DNA from: an uncultured Collinsella sp.
GTDB lineage: Bacteria > Actinomycetota > Coriobacteriia > Coriobacteriales > Coriobacteriaceae
DNA length: 43,510 bases
Direction of reading: 5' to 3'
NCBI GenBank assembly: GCA_902464495.1
Contig: CABQJK010000015.1
Coordinates: 1-43,510, forward strand
The notes beneath the pieces were generated by a model. It saw only the letters and a program-made list of their open reading frames with translations. It was not told the DNA's origin and ran no database searches. The position numbers were made by a program, and so were the translations under genes. Below, one piece after another: positions 1 through 7,557 of the stretch (positions are counted from its first letter, which is position 1; every line of letters starts with the position of its first letter).

Positions 1-343
1 GGGAGGGGGTGGGGGTTGCGGTTGCGGCGGCGTTGTCGTTGGCCGTGGCGGTGGTGTTGGGTGTGGCCGCGGTGTCTGTGGTGTTGGCGTTTGCGGGGGT
101 GGCTTGGCTGGCGTCGGCGGGGGTGGCGGTGCTGTTGCTTGTCGCTGTGTCTGCTGCGGGCACGTTTGTGCTGGCGCCGTCCTCGGCCTTGCCCGTGTCG
201 CTGACCGTGGCGTCTGCTTGCGCCTGCTGCCCAGCGGATGCCTGAGGCTGCATCGCTTCCGCTATGGCCGCCATGGGCATCGTCGCGCCGACCATGGATG
301 CGCACGCGATCGCGCAGAGCAGGTAGTAAAGGGGTCGTTTCAT
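1..343 (-). CDS. Secreted Ala/Thr-rich protein, N-terminal part only (runs off the window)
   Basis: The minus strand is open from an ATG at 343-341 to the window edge (114 codons, no stop). It begins MKRPLYYLLCAIACAS and goes on with a hydrophobic stretch ending near AAIAEA, which is a typical Sec signal peptide with a cleavage site close to residue 30. After that comes a low-complexity region made almost only of Ala, Thr, Asn, Asp, Pro and Ser, as found in the stalk or linker part of cell-surface proteins. A purine-rich GAGAGG lies just upstream of the start. The catalytic or binding part is outside the window, so the function cannot be named. The plus-strand frames here are shadows of this repetitive coding sequence. 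Confidence 0.78.
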   Translation of the reverse strand, partial: MKRPLYYLLCAIACASMVGATMPMAAIAEAMQPQASAGQQAQADATVSDTGKAEDGASTNVPAADTATSNSTATPADASQATPANANTTDTAATPNTTATANDNAAATATPTPS

Positions 344-539
344 AGCGGAGCCTCTCGGTGAGCAGCCAATAGGGTCTGAAGGCAGCTCCAGGCCAGCACT
401 CCGCACATGTTTTGTTGGGGTTTATTTTACGGGAACCCCAGTCAACATCAGCGAACTTTCTGGGGGATGTTGGGGAGGGGAGTAGTATCTGACTGTTGGG
501 GCGTTGGCGATTGGCGGCGTCCCGCCCGTGCTTCGTTGG

Positions 540-1211
540 CTATACGCGATGTGGGAGTTTCAACATGAGGCCGTCTTGCGCCTCATCGAGGCTCGGCACC
601 GAGGCCTTCCAAGAAAAGTTTGCGAGGCTGCTGCCAAGGTCAAGCTCTACATGGTCGTGTTCTTCAATTTTGCAGCCAAGGTGATTCTCGTCTGGTGAAA
701 GGCGACATTCGACCGGACGCGACCCGATGATTCGATATTCCTGCTGGTAAGCGTACTTGGGCGTTTTGATAAGTAGGTTGCAGATCGTGCCTTGGAAAAT
801 TTCCTCGATCAGCTTTGGTCCGGGTATGCCATAGGAGATGGCGCCGTGGGCGTATACCTCCTCGCCGCCGGTGGTGTGGCTGTCTATAAGGCGCGCGAAG
901 CTGTCGTACCGCACGATGCCGATCCATCCGTCTGCACATCCGAACTCGCGGATCATGCGCTTCGGGATTTGGACAGAACCGTCGACGATGTCGTTCTCGC
1001 GGACCTTGTTCATGCAGTAGATGGGCAGGCGGTAATTGCCGTAGATGCATGCCGGGAGGACTATGGACGCCTCGAGCGGATCGCCCTGTTCGCCAGGCAG
1101 GCCATGATAGTAGCCGGCCGCTTTCATGTACAGTCGACCGTTCATCAAGTCGTCGATGTATGCTTCCTTGGGTGCGAACTTGAGTAGGTATGCGATGCCG
1201 TCTTTGAGCAT
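540..1211 (-). CDS. Hypothetical protein, 223 aa
   Basis: I do not recognise this protein. The start is the ATG at 1211, which has AAGAAAGGA seven bases upstream and begins MLKDGIAYLLKFAPKEAY; the frame stays open further upstream, but that part is compositionally poor. There is no signal peptide or membrane segment, so it should be cytosolic. The N-terminal block with YIDDLMNGRLYM followed by a GDPLEAS stretch looks like the conserved part, because a diverged copy of exactly this block survives as a fragment near 5.9-6.0 kb. The gene sits at the edge of a run of likely defence genes, which makes a role in phage conflict possible, but nothing in the sequence proves it. Confidence 0.72.
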   Translation of the reverse strand: MLKDGIAYLLKFAPKEAYIDDLMNGRLYMKAAGYYHGLPGEQGDPLEASIVLPACIYGNYRLPIYCMNKVRENDIVDGSVQIPKRMIREFGCADGWIGIVRYDSFARLIDSHTTGGEEVYAHGAISYGIPGPKLIEEIFQGTICNLLIKTPKYAYQQEYRIIGSRPVECRLSPDENHLGCKIEEHDHVELDLGSSLANFSWKASVPSLDEAQDGLMLKLPHRV

Positions 1212-1796
1212 GGCGTTTCCTTTCTTGGGTAGTGATGTCTCGGACCGCCTTGTGCGGCCAGGTTCTTTGCTACCAAGGTAAAGGTTCCTGGCGGGACCCT
1301 CGTGCCGGAATGGCGCGCGCCTAGCGCTTGACGAAGTTGTGATCGCCTGTGGCACTGGGGCACACGCAGGTGGAACGTTCCGGAAGTTGTTGTTGGACGG
1401 AGGAGTGTCAGCCGCCGTCAACTTTCAACGATATCGGGGACGAGCTCATAGCTGTGACTGTCCTGCGCAACCGCAGAGGTCCTACGTTCCTTGGACGCGT
1501 AAGGGTGGTGTCAGGTGTGTGCTGAACACTCTGTTGGAAATGGCGCGGAGCATTAGATCCTCGCCGCGATGTCGACCTGTGCGGCCATCAAGGATTTGTT
1601 CGGCGTCAAGATCGAACTTCCAGTGCGGGCACAGTGGATTGGGATAGGATGGATGATTGGGTCATCTTCGAGCTTGCAGGTGAAATAGGGGCGGCATAGG
1701 ATATCTATTGATATTCGGGTTTGGGATACGGGCCGACTCGCTTCGAATCGGGCCTACACCAACTTTCTCTACACTATCGTATGAGAGGAATCTGGT
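1212..1796. other. 585-base stretch without a convincing gene
   Basis: This lies between two divergently transcribed genes and must hold the promoters of both. Near the right end there is an imperfect inverted repeat (GGCCGA around 1731 with TCGGGCC around 1757) and AT-rich sequence before the GAGGA ribosome binding site of the PHP-ATPase gene. Around 1560-1700 two plus-strand frames give short protein-like stretches, such as IKDLFGVKIEL in one and DDWVIFELAGEIGAA in another. This could be a frameshifted remnant of a lost gene, but I cannot show it. Confidence 0.4.
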
Positions 1797-3971
1797 ATGA
1801 AGATCGATTTGCATTGCCATACCATCAAGGCGAAATCGGGCGATGGAGGGCGCGGTATTGACCCGACCAGCCTGGCTGAGACCTTAGCAAACAACCAGGT
1901 TGGTATCGCCGCCATCACAAACCACAACCTTTTTGACCTTTCAAAATTCAAGCAATGCGTAGCTGAAGCGTCTGCTAAGGGAATCAGTCTCTGGCCGGGC
2001 ATAGAGCTTGATATTCGAGGTAAGTCTGGGGTTGTCGGCCATGTAATCGTTATTGCTGACCCCGTGTATGTGGAGCAGTTTTCGGATGTCTGTAATGGAA
2101 TGGTTCAATGTACGCATCCTGATGACTTTGTTCTTGAATGGGATAAGCTTGCCGATACATTTGTCGGGCAAGGGTTTGACTTCATCGTGATGTCTCATTA
2201 CCGTCCCTTCAAGGGCAAATCTTTTAAAGATAAGGCACTGCCTTACGCCGATAATCAAGCACTAAAGGCAAGTTTTCCAGTAGAAACTCCGTTCTTTTTC
2301 GAACCTTCAAACCTTAAACGTGCTGGCATCATGTATGCCGATGGAGTCGATTGCCTAATTGGCTCTGACGTCAAAGACTGGAGCAAATATTGCGAGTGCT
2401 CTCTCCCTGAGATTAAACTTGAGGTCAAGAGCTTCAACCAGTTTCTACTCCTGCTTAGAAAGACGCCTGAAGTTCTCAAATCCGTTATGGACAAGAAAAC
2501 GTCAGAGCAGGTTGAAATCACTTTGTTCGATGGCGACGCGAAGCTTGCTTTCCCCGTCTACAACGACGTCACCATCGTCTTTGGCGCCAAAGGCACTGGG
2601 AAGACGGCGCTTCTCAAAAAGATAGAGAGTCATTTTCGGGCGAAGGGGTGGACTGATGTCTCTTCGTACTACGCGTCAGAAAACAATGACAAGTATAAAC
2701 AAATGGTGACCGTGAATCCCAGAGAGGAAGACTTTGTTAAACTCGGCGTCGACGACGCGAGTGATAAATTCGCTGGCATCAGAGCGTGGAATGAACCAGC
2801 AGTAACTCCTTTTAGCGATTACATCAGCTGGGAAGAATACAGTGTCGAGAAAAAGGACACAGCTCGCTTCGGATTTGCTTTGGCTTCTGCACCTGTAGAT
2901 CCGGACCTTGACGCTATGAGAGGTCTTATCGCTGACTATAAGACATTGATATCTAGCGCTAATAATATTCTTAACAACAAGATCGTTGAGGCTTGCTTGA
3001 GTTCTAACGAATTCAGTGAACTTAGATCTGCTGTTCTGAGAGCATGTATGAACGCGCAATCCTATGTGCGATCCGGTTTCGTTGACGCTTACGCACTTCA
3101 TCTCGAGTGTTTTACAGTCAAGAAAATGAAAAGTTACATCACTGCGCGAACGGGGAGCCCTACAAAGCCTTCCGGAACCGGGTTTTCGGCTTTCGCCTTA
3201 AGCTACAAAAAGGCGAGATCCATTTTGAATTCGATTTCCGATTCTTTTCAAAACGAGCCTTATGAGGAAAAAGTGGTGCTCGGACGTCTGGCTGAAAAGG
3301 GCGACGTTGTACAACATCGAAAATACCTAATAAACCCGTCGCAGGGAACGAAGGTCTCTTATCTTCGCGATAAGGTGAAGGCCAAGAATTTAAAATCGTT
3401 GGTTGCGGCAATAGGCAATGCATCGGATACCGCCAAAACTCCGTGTGTGGCATTGGCCTCGAAAATAGCTGATGTTAACAAGATGACAGATGAGATGGGA
3501 ATTGCCTCGCTTAAGGACTGCCTGGGCGTTACCTCCTATGTGGCTTGTGGGGGAGATTCGAGCTATGAGCCCTCTAACGGGGAGAGGGCGATGATTGTTC
3601 TTGCCCATGCTCTGTTCGACGATGATGCCTCCATTTACATCCTCGATGAGCCTGAGGCAAGTATGGGCAATGAATTCATCAACGAGGTTATCGTAGATAG
3701 AATCAACATGCTGGCGAAAGCAAATAAAATTGTTATAGTGTCCACCCATAATGCCAACATTGCTGTTCGCACTTTGCCCTGGCAATCGATTTATCGCGAA
3801 TACGATGGCGGTTGCTATCGTACCTACGTGGGAAATCCCTTTTGCGATGAGCTTAGGGATATTGCCGAGGTCAAACCGCCTAAGGTGTGGACACAAGTGA
3901 GTATGGACACTCTTGAGGGCGGGGAATATGCATTTACCGACAGGGAGATTGTTTATGGAAAACTTAACTAA
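1797..3971 (+). CDS. PHP-domain / SMC-like ATPase fusion (TrlF-like), likely defence protein
   Basis: A 724-aa protein with two recognisable parts. Residues 1-200 are a PHP phosphoesterase-type domain: DLHCHT at the start (His6 and His8), AITNHNLFD around 39-47, WPGIELDI near 66 and IGSDVKDW near 188 are the metal-ligand motifs of this fold. From about residue 255 it is an SMC/ABC-like ATPase with Walker A GAKGTGKT (263-270), Walker B YILDEPEAS (about 614-622) and an H-loop STHN (about 649). It resembles the TrlF-type AAA-like ATPases, which are usually somewhat longer. ATP binding probably gates a PHP hydrolase acting on nucleic acid or nucleotide, which is inference. The ATG has GAGGA upstream. 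The 3' end overlaps the next gene by 17 bases, so the two are likely translated together. Codon use is AT-richer than in the core genes, as in transferred DNA. Confidence 0.85.
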   Translation: MKIDLHCHTIKAKSGDGGRGIDPTSLAETLANNQVGIAAITNHNLFDLSKFKQCVAEASAKGISLWPGIELDIRGKSGVVGHVIVIADPVYVEQFSDVCNGMVQCTHPDDFVLEWDKLADTFVGQGFDFIVMSHYRPFKGKSFKDKALPYADNQALKASFPVETPFFFEPSNLKRAGIMYADGVDCLIGSDVKDWSKYCECSLPEIKLEVKSFNQFLLLLRKTPEVLKSVMDKKTSEQVEITLFDGDAKLAFPVYNDVTIVFGAKGTGKTALLKKIESHFRAKGWTDVSSYYASENNDKYKQMVTVNPREEDFVKLGVDDASDKFAGIRAWNEPAVTPFSDYISWEEYSVEKKDTARFGFALASAPVDPDLDAMRGLIADYKTLISSANNILNNKIVEACLSSNEFSELRSAVLRACMNAQSYVRSGFVDAYALHLECFTVKKMKSYITARTGSPTKPSGTGFSAFALSYKKARSILNSISDSFQNEPYEEKVVLGRLAEKGDVVQHRKYLINPSQGTKVSYLRDKVKAKNLKSLVAAIGNASDTAKTPCVALASKIADVNKMTDEMGIASLKDCLGVTSYVACGGDSSYEPSNGERAMIVLAHALFDDDASIYILDEPEASMGNEFINEVIVDRINMLAKANKIVIVSTHNANIAVRTLPWQSIYREYDGGCYRTYVGNPFCDELRDIAEVKPPKVWTQVSMDTLEGGEYAFTDREIVYGKLN

Positions 3972-4314
3972 CGGAATCGTTCTGAACGCCGGTACCGACC
4001 AACACGTGATTACGGTTACGGTGCGCATGAACTCGGAGGGCAATGAGGTCCTTCACTTTGAAGGCGCTCCGGAAGAGTTGGACATCGACTTTGCGAAAAG
4101 CGACCAGACCTCTCTACGCAAGTTATTTCGCTGGTTGTTGGATGAGCAGCTCAAGCAAAGATTCAGCCTGAAATTAGAGATTGACTCCTCGGTTAAGAAT
4201 GTCACTTATAAAAAGGTCGCTGAGGATTACGTCAATGATCTCAACGCTGAAATTGATCAGGTCTTTTTAAATGAAGCTCAGACCATTAAGGATCTACATG
4301 AGAAATTGGGATAG
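3955..4314 (+). CDS. Small partner protein of the PHP-ATPase, 119 aa
   Basis: The ATG at 3955 lies inside the end of the PHP-ATPase gene and has AGGGAG eight bases upstream, so translation is probably coupled. The product is soluble, acidic and without a known motif. The N-terminal half looks like beta strands (GIVLNAGTDQHVITVTVRM), the C-terminal half is predicted helical by eye and ends in DLHEKLG. I do not recognise the family. The overlap and the identical strand argue that it works with the ATPase, for example as a regulator, specificity factor or immunity protein. The frame also opens further upstream at 3913, but that start has no binding site and would overlap the ATPase by 59 bases. 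Confidence 0.72.
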   Translation: MENLTNGIVLNAGTDQHVITVTVRMNSEGNEVLHFEGAPEELDIDFAKSDQTSLRKLFRWLLDEQLKQRFSLKLEIDSSVKNVTYKKVAEDYVNDLNAEIDQVFLNEAQTIKDLHEKLG

Positions 4315-4690
4315 AGCACGGAAACGGTAGTGGTTCTGGGGACTCATAAGCCTCGATTAGTTTGAGGGTTCCTTTAAGATGGCTATCGATAGCGTCTTGA
4401 TAAGAGCTGCTTCGAATATTGGCAGCATGGTTGTTTGCGAATTTGTGTATGAGACGCTTAACTAATGTGTCCTCGTGGAGTGCGATGCCGTCTTTTGGGT
4501 CGTTGCGGCTGCGGGCATAGAAAATGTGTTTAAGCGTTGGTGCTCGTCAATTATCAGGGCAATACAGTTCGAGCTGGGGGATGGGTCTCTTTTCGACGAC
4601 CATAAGTGCATTCGATGACGCGTTTACATTTTTGCAGCATGGCTTAAATCCATCTATTGTGTCTTGACGAGGGTTGCGGCAACCTTGGCT
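4286..4690 (-). pseudogene. Degraded ORF with an in-frame TGA
   Basis: On the minus strand one frame is open for about 130 codons except for a single TGA at 4549-4547. Before the stop it reads in part NALMVVEKRPIPQLELY, and after it HIFYARSRNDPKDGIALHED followed by a helical stretch. Both halves look protein-like and no good start codon is present. The tail overlaps the last bases of the convergent 119-aa gene. I cannot name the family; the tyrosine-rich segment after the stop recalls nucleic-acid enzymes only vaguely. Most likely this is the C-terminal remnant of a lost defence or mobile gene. It could also be a chance open frame. Confidence 0.38.
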
Positions 4691-4774
4691 TCGAGTATAT
4701 GACGGACTTTCCTGGAGGGGTACCGTCTAGATTCTTTTGCAAATTGATTTAGCCGTCCTCGGCCCCGTCCTCTT

Positions 4775-5735
4775 CTAGCCCTCCGCCTTTCCCTTCAGCT
4801 CGTCCACCCCCCCCGTTTGGAAATGTCCGGGTACCTCCTTTTGCCGCAGTCGTGCTCCACTATGTACTTAAGCCTCGCCGTCATCAGCATGAGGGCCGAG
4901 TTGCCGTCCGGGAAGGTCCCGACGACCCTCGTCCTCCTCCTGATCTCGTGGTTGAAGCGCCCGATCCCGTTGTTCGTCCTGATCCGGCGCCAGTTCTCGG
5001 GCGGGAATTCCGTATGGGCAAGCGTCTCGGCGAACCTGTCGCGCACCGTCTTCGCGGCCGTTCCGAGCCGCATCGACTCCAACTCGTCCGCCTCCTCCTC
5101 GGCCTTCCTGCCGCATGCCTCGCGCGATTCCTGCGCGTGGATCGCCTTCAGCATGCGCGCCGCGGCCTTCCGCCTGGTCACGGGAACCCTTCCCAGCACG
5201 TTGCGGTAGAAATGCACCGTGCAGCGCTGGTAGCGGGCCCCGGGGAACACCTCCTCGAGCGCACCGAGCATCCCCGCGCGCTTGTCGCCGGTGACGAGCC
5301 GCACGCCGGAGAGCCCGCGCCCCTTGAGCCAGGAGAAGAACTCGCGCCAGGACTCCGCAGACTCGGTGTACCCCTCGGAGCAGCCGATGACCTCCCGGTC
5401 GCCGGCGGAGTTGACGCCGATAGCGACCGACACGGCCGCGTTCTCATAGGATCCTCCCCAGCTGCGCTTGAGGTAGATGCCGTCGACGAAGACGTAGGGG
5501 TAACCGCCGCCGGGCGGCCTCTGCCGCCTGGCCTCGATGGACGCGAAGGCCCTCTCGTTGAGGTTGGAGACGGTGCCGGAGGACACTGGCGCCCCCCCAG
5601 AGGAGCTCGGGGACGTTCTCGATCCTCCTGGGGGGAGACGCCCGCGAGGTACATCTCGACGATGGCCCGCTCGACCGAGGTCTCGCGCCTGCGGTAACGC
5701 TCGATGACGGCCGTCTGGAAGGTCGCCACAGGGAT
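4775..5735 (-). pseudogene. IS256-family (mutator-type) transposase, truncated and frameshifted
   Basis: The reading frame, followed from 5735 downward, has the hallmarks of IS256 transposases: FQTAVIERYRRRETSVE and EMYLAGVS, then YPYVFVDGIYLK (first catalytic Asp), LVTGDKRAGMLGALEEVFPG (second Asp), QRCTVHFYRN, and RIRTNNGIGRFNHEIRRRTR near the C-terminus. About the first 100 residues are missing. The frame is broken three times, each time at a homopolymer: six G at 5630-5635, seven C at 5592-5598, and eight C at 4807-4814. Removing one base at each of the first two restores the family sequence; after the third the alternative frame ends VDELKGKAEG at 4775. The element is therefore inactive unless these are sequencing errors. 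It lies directly beside another transposase fragment. Confidence 0.82.
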
Positions 5736-5744
5736 ACGTCCTGC

Positions 5745-5850
5745 ATGTCGGCGTACTTGCTCGCGGTGTTGCGGCTGGCGTGGAGCCTTCGAGCGATTTC
5801 GTGTCTCGACGCGCCGTCGGCGTCCATTGATCGCATGCCGCGTCTGCGTC
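5745..5850 (-). mobile_element. IS21-type IstA N-terminal fragment (helix-turn-helix)
   Basis: A short minus-strand frame reads MRSMDADGASRHEIARRLHA and then SRNTASKYADMQD. This is the DNA-binding helix-turn-helix seen at the N-terminus of IS21 IstA-like transposases (pattern: Gly-Ala...IAR.L..SRNT..KY). The frame then runs straight into the truncated IS256 sequence, so only about 35 residues are left. It probably marks an older insertion into which, or next to which, the IS256 copy landed. Confidence 0.55.
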
Positions 5851-5876
5851 CAGGGGGTACGTTAGATTGGCGAAAG

Positions 5877-6060
5877 TCAGTTGGCGTAGATGCCCATCCC
5901 GCACGCTAAAGACGCTTCCAATGGATCGCCCTGCTCGCTGGGTAGACCATGGCAGTAGCCGGCTGTATTCATATAGAGGCACCCGTCCATCAGGTCGTCG
6001 ATATGCGCTTCTTTGGATGTGGGCTTCAGTATCCTCTCTGGTTTTTCGCTTTGGTTTGCA
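5877..6060 (-). pseudogene. Fragment of a paralogue of the 223-aa protein
   Basis: The minus strand here encodes ILKPTSKEAHIDDLMDG, then CLYMNTAGYCHGLPSEQGDP and LEAS, followed by a TGA at 5879-5877. This matches residues of the protein at 540-1211 almost position for position (LLKFAPKEAYIDDLMNG; GYYHGLPGEQGDPLEAS). Only about 50 codons remain: the start is lost and the rest is cut off close to the IS remnants. The two copies are clearly diverged at the DNA level, so this is an old duplication or an independently acquired relative, not a recent copy. Confidence 0.72.
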
Positions 6061-6219
6061 GGGCCGCCAGGAAGCCAAGAAGATCAACGTGCTCGTTGTG
6101 CGCGCTTCATTTTATGTCCGCGCGAGTGGCTACACTTTGGTAAAACGGCACGAAGGCATCTGTTGTATATCTCATGCTTTAGACATATCGGCGAGTTCAG
6201 AGTTGAAGGCGGGGTGAGT

Positions 6220-6447
6220 ATGAAAGGTAGAAATCAGCACGTTACGAAGCGTTCGGATGGCAATTGGCAGGTTAAGGGCGAAGGGGCAAGTCGCGCTTCT
6301 TTCGTTACGACGACCCAGAGCGAGGCGATAAAGCTTGGTCGACGCATTTGCTCCAATCAAGAGTCGGAGTTGATTGTCCATCGTTGCGACGGAAGAATCC
6401 GCGCAAGGGATTCCCATGGTCACGATCCCTTCCCACCGAGGGGATAA
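6220..6447 (+). CDS. DUF2188 domain protein, 75 aa
   Basis: The ATG at 6220 follows GGCGGGGTGAGT and starts MKGRNQHVTKRSDGNWQVKG. The protein has the full layout of the DUF2188 family: an N-terminal strand with NQHV, the WQVKGEGASRAS segment, a helix TQSEAIKLGRRICSNQ, a strand ELIVHR, DGRIRARDS and the end HDPFPPRG. The function of the family is not established; members are small soluble proteins often found in accessory DNA. The frame is open further upstream (to 6013), but that part overlaps the paralogue fragment and is not protein-like. Its isolated position between remnants suggests it arrived as cargo. Confidence 0.82.
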   Translation: MKGRNQHVTKRSDGNWQVKGEGASRASFVTTTQSEAIKLGRRICSNQESELIVHRCDGRIRARDSHGHDPFPPRG

Positions 6448-6460
6448 AGAATCGGCTCCA

Positions 6461-6498
6461 TAGCGACAGCGGCCCGTAATAGCGTGCCGTTGTCGCTA
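6461..6498. terminator. Strong hairpin after the DUF2188 gene
   Basis: TAGCGACAGCGG (6461-6472) can pair with CCGTTGTCGCTA (6487-6498), 12 pairs with one G-T wobble and a 14-base loop, 13 bases after the stop codon. There is no long T run behind it (AATGATTTCTTC), so it may end transcription weakly or only protect the 3' end. Confidence 0.4.
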
Positions 6499-6566
6499 AA
6501 TGATTTCTTCACTGCGTCGAAATACAAGCTTCGGGCTATTTCACCTGAATTGGTTGTTTGGTCTAT

Positions 6567-6702
6567 TCAAAGGAGATGGAGATGGCATTCATTGGAGCTG
6601 GGCCCGTAGACAAGCATAGGATATCGATTAAAATGTTGGCAATTGCGGTGGAAGCCTTCGGGCGACACCTGAAGAGGGTTGATGCGTCGGCCCTCTTTTT
6701 TT
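6567..6702 (+). ncRNA. Possible small structured RNA, copy A, ending in an intrinsic terminator
   Basis: No gene fits this stretch, but it has transcript-like structure. It starts with the motif TCAAAGGAGATGG (6567-6579), later has a TTCG-capped small hairpin (AAGCCTTCGGGC, 6656-6667) and ends with AAGAGGG (6672-6678) pairing with CCCTCTT (6691-6697) followed by further T residues, a classic intrinsic terminator. A second locus with the same order of motifs lies at 12329-12423. A short frame beginning at the ATG at 6582 is an alternative reading, but it reads through the hairpins. No promoter was identified with certainty. Confidence 0.35.
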
Positions 6703-6861
6703 GCCGATTTGTACGTAAGATTCGGCCTTTGAAAACTTGCATCTTACTTGGGAAAAGGCGATCTCAAGCGGCTAAACATAAAATCATTGACGAGGGGCAC
6801 GGGTCGTGTCTGTGAACATCGTGACAGTCGGCGCGGAGTCGCTGCGCAAGAACACAGGGAT

Positions 6862-7243
6862 TCTGGCGAGTGCGTTAGTCAGAGATGGCTTTACCGGGTT
6901 GCCGATGGTGGAGCCGGGCGCTGGAAAAGCTCTTTGTCTTGTGACGATATATTAAAATCGATACTGTTCAGTTCCCGGATCCGCGGATCGGTGTAGTTGG
7001 CGTTGTAGATTGTCGTGCGCACGTCTTCAACAAAGCGGCTTCGCCTGTTTTCGGTTTCCTGATGGCATGGAAGCTCATCTTTTCTTGTTCCCCTAGGTCT
7101 CTTCAATTGCCTCGTCGAGAAGTTCTACAAAGAGCCTACTGTGACTTGCCAACTCATACACTGCAGTATAGCTTGCGCCCGCTATCGCCTCGTGCCAGGC
7201 AAGCGGATCGTAGTAGGCGAGAACATTCAATACTGGAAGAAGG
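6862..7243 (+). repeat. 382-bp direct repeat, left copy
   Basis: This copy matches 11831-12212 base for base wherever I compared them, and every frame translates the same in both. The sequence to the left (about 6765-6861) is also related to 11739-11830 but clearly diverged, with stretches such as ATTGACGAGGG against ACTGACGAGGG. A frame on the plus strand ends GAGKALCLVTIY followed by TAA at 6953; on the minus strand there are two overlapping short frames. It therefore looks like pieces of one or more broken genes, not an insertion sequence: no transposase and no terminal inverted repeats are seen. Together with the right copy it flanks the defence genes between. Confidence 0.88.
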
Positions 7244-7255
7244 TATTAATGTGCT

Positions 7256-7450
7256 TTGCCCATATGCGCCCTGACAGATGAGGGCGATCCAAATGACTCT
7301 CTGGTTGTCGAAACGTACTTTAGCGACCTCGAGAAACTTCCAGAGGGACAGCATCTTGTGCTGGGTATTGGTGTTGCAAATGCATCTTTGGGGCATGGGC
7401 AAATAATAGCTGTCATCTTTCGGGTTGATTTATGGATCGATAATCAGTAG
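7256..7450 (+). CDS. Short ORF or gene fragment, 64 aa
   Basis: A plus-strand frame from a TTG at 7256 reads in part DPNDSLVVETYFSDLEKL and HLVLGIGVANASLGHGQII and ends at a TAG. It looks like real protein sequence (alternating hydrophobic strand pattern), but there is no good ribosome binding site, no ATG, and a stop lies just upstream of the TTG. It directly follows the left 382-bp repeat. I take it to be the surviving end of a gene cut by whatever brought the repeat, with a small intact gene as the alternative. Confidence 0.33.
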   Translation: MPICALTDEGDPNDSLVVETYFSDLEKLPEGQHLVLGIGVANASLGHGQIIAVIFRVDLWIDNQ

Positions 7451-7460
7451 ACTATATAAA

Positions 7461-7545
7461 CAGCGGTATTGACGCGGATAGCCTACGGGTCCCGCGTCCT
7501 GCAGAAAGGCGGCTGTCCTTCTTGGGATGGTCGCCTTTCTTCATT
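7461..7545 (+). ncRNA. Structured RNA upstream of the AbiF-like gene
   Basis: Two strong hairpins follow each other in the gap before the HEPN gene. GACGCGG (7471-7477) pairs with CCGCGTC (7492-7498), and AGAAAGGCG (7503-7511) pairs with CGCCTTTCT (7532-7540). A TATATA box at 7453-7458 with a weak TTATGG 17 bases before it (7430-7435) could be the promoter. The second hairpin could act as terminator, but only TCATTT follows it. AbiF/Abi_2 HEPN proteins are known to occur with a small RNA encoded directly upstream, and this element is in exactly that place, ending about 15 bases before the start codon. A 5' leader of the gene is the plain alternative. Confidence 0.55.
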
Positions 7546-7557
7546 TAAGGAGCCCCA

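Noticed and set aside
9..245. Plus-strand hydrophobic ORF of 78 aa at the window start
   Set aside because: It is the complement of the Ala/Thr-rich region of the minus-strand secreted protein, which has a proper start, signal peptide and ribosome binding site.
4286..4549. Cas3-like HD domain remnant
   Set aside because: The stretch has a few histidines and an Asp, but not the ordered HD motif; the similarity is too weak to name.
4547..4549. TGA read as selenocysteine
   Set aside because: No SECIS-like stem was recognised behind it, and the ORF has no start and looks decayed.
7503..7540. CRISPR or retron-type RNA next to the defence genes
   Set aside because: No repeated spacer-length units and no reverse transcriptase or cas gene are present anywhere in the window.
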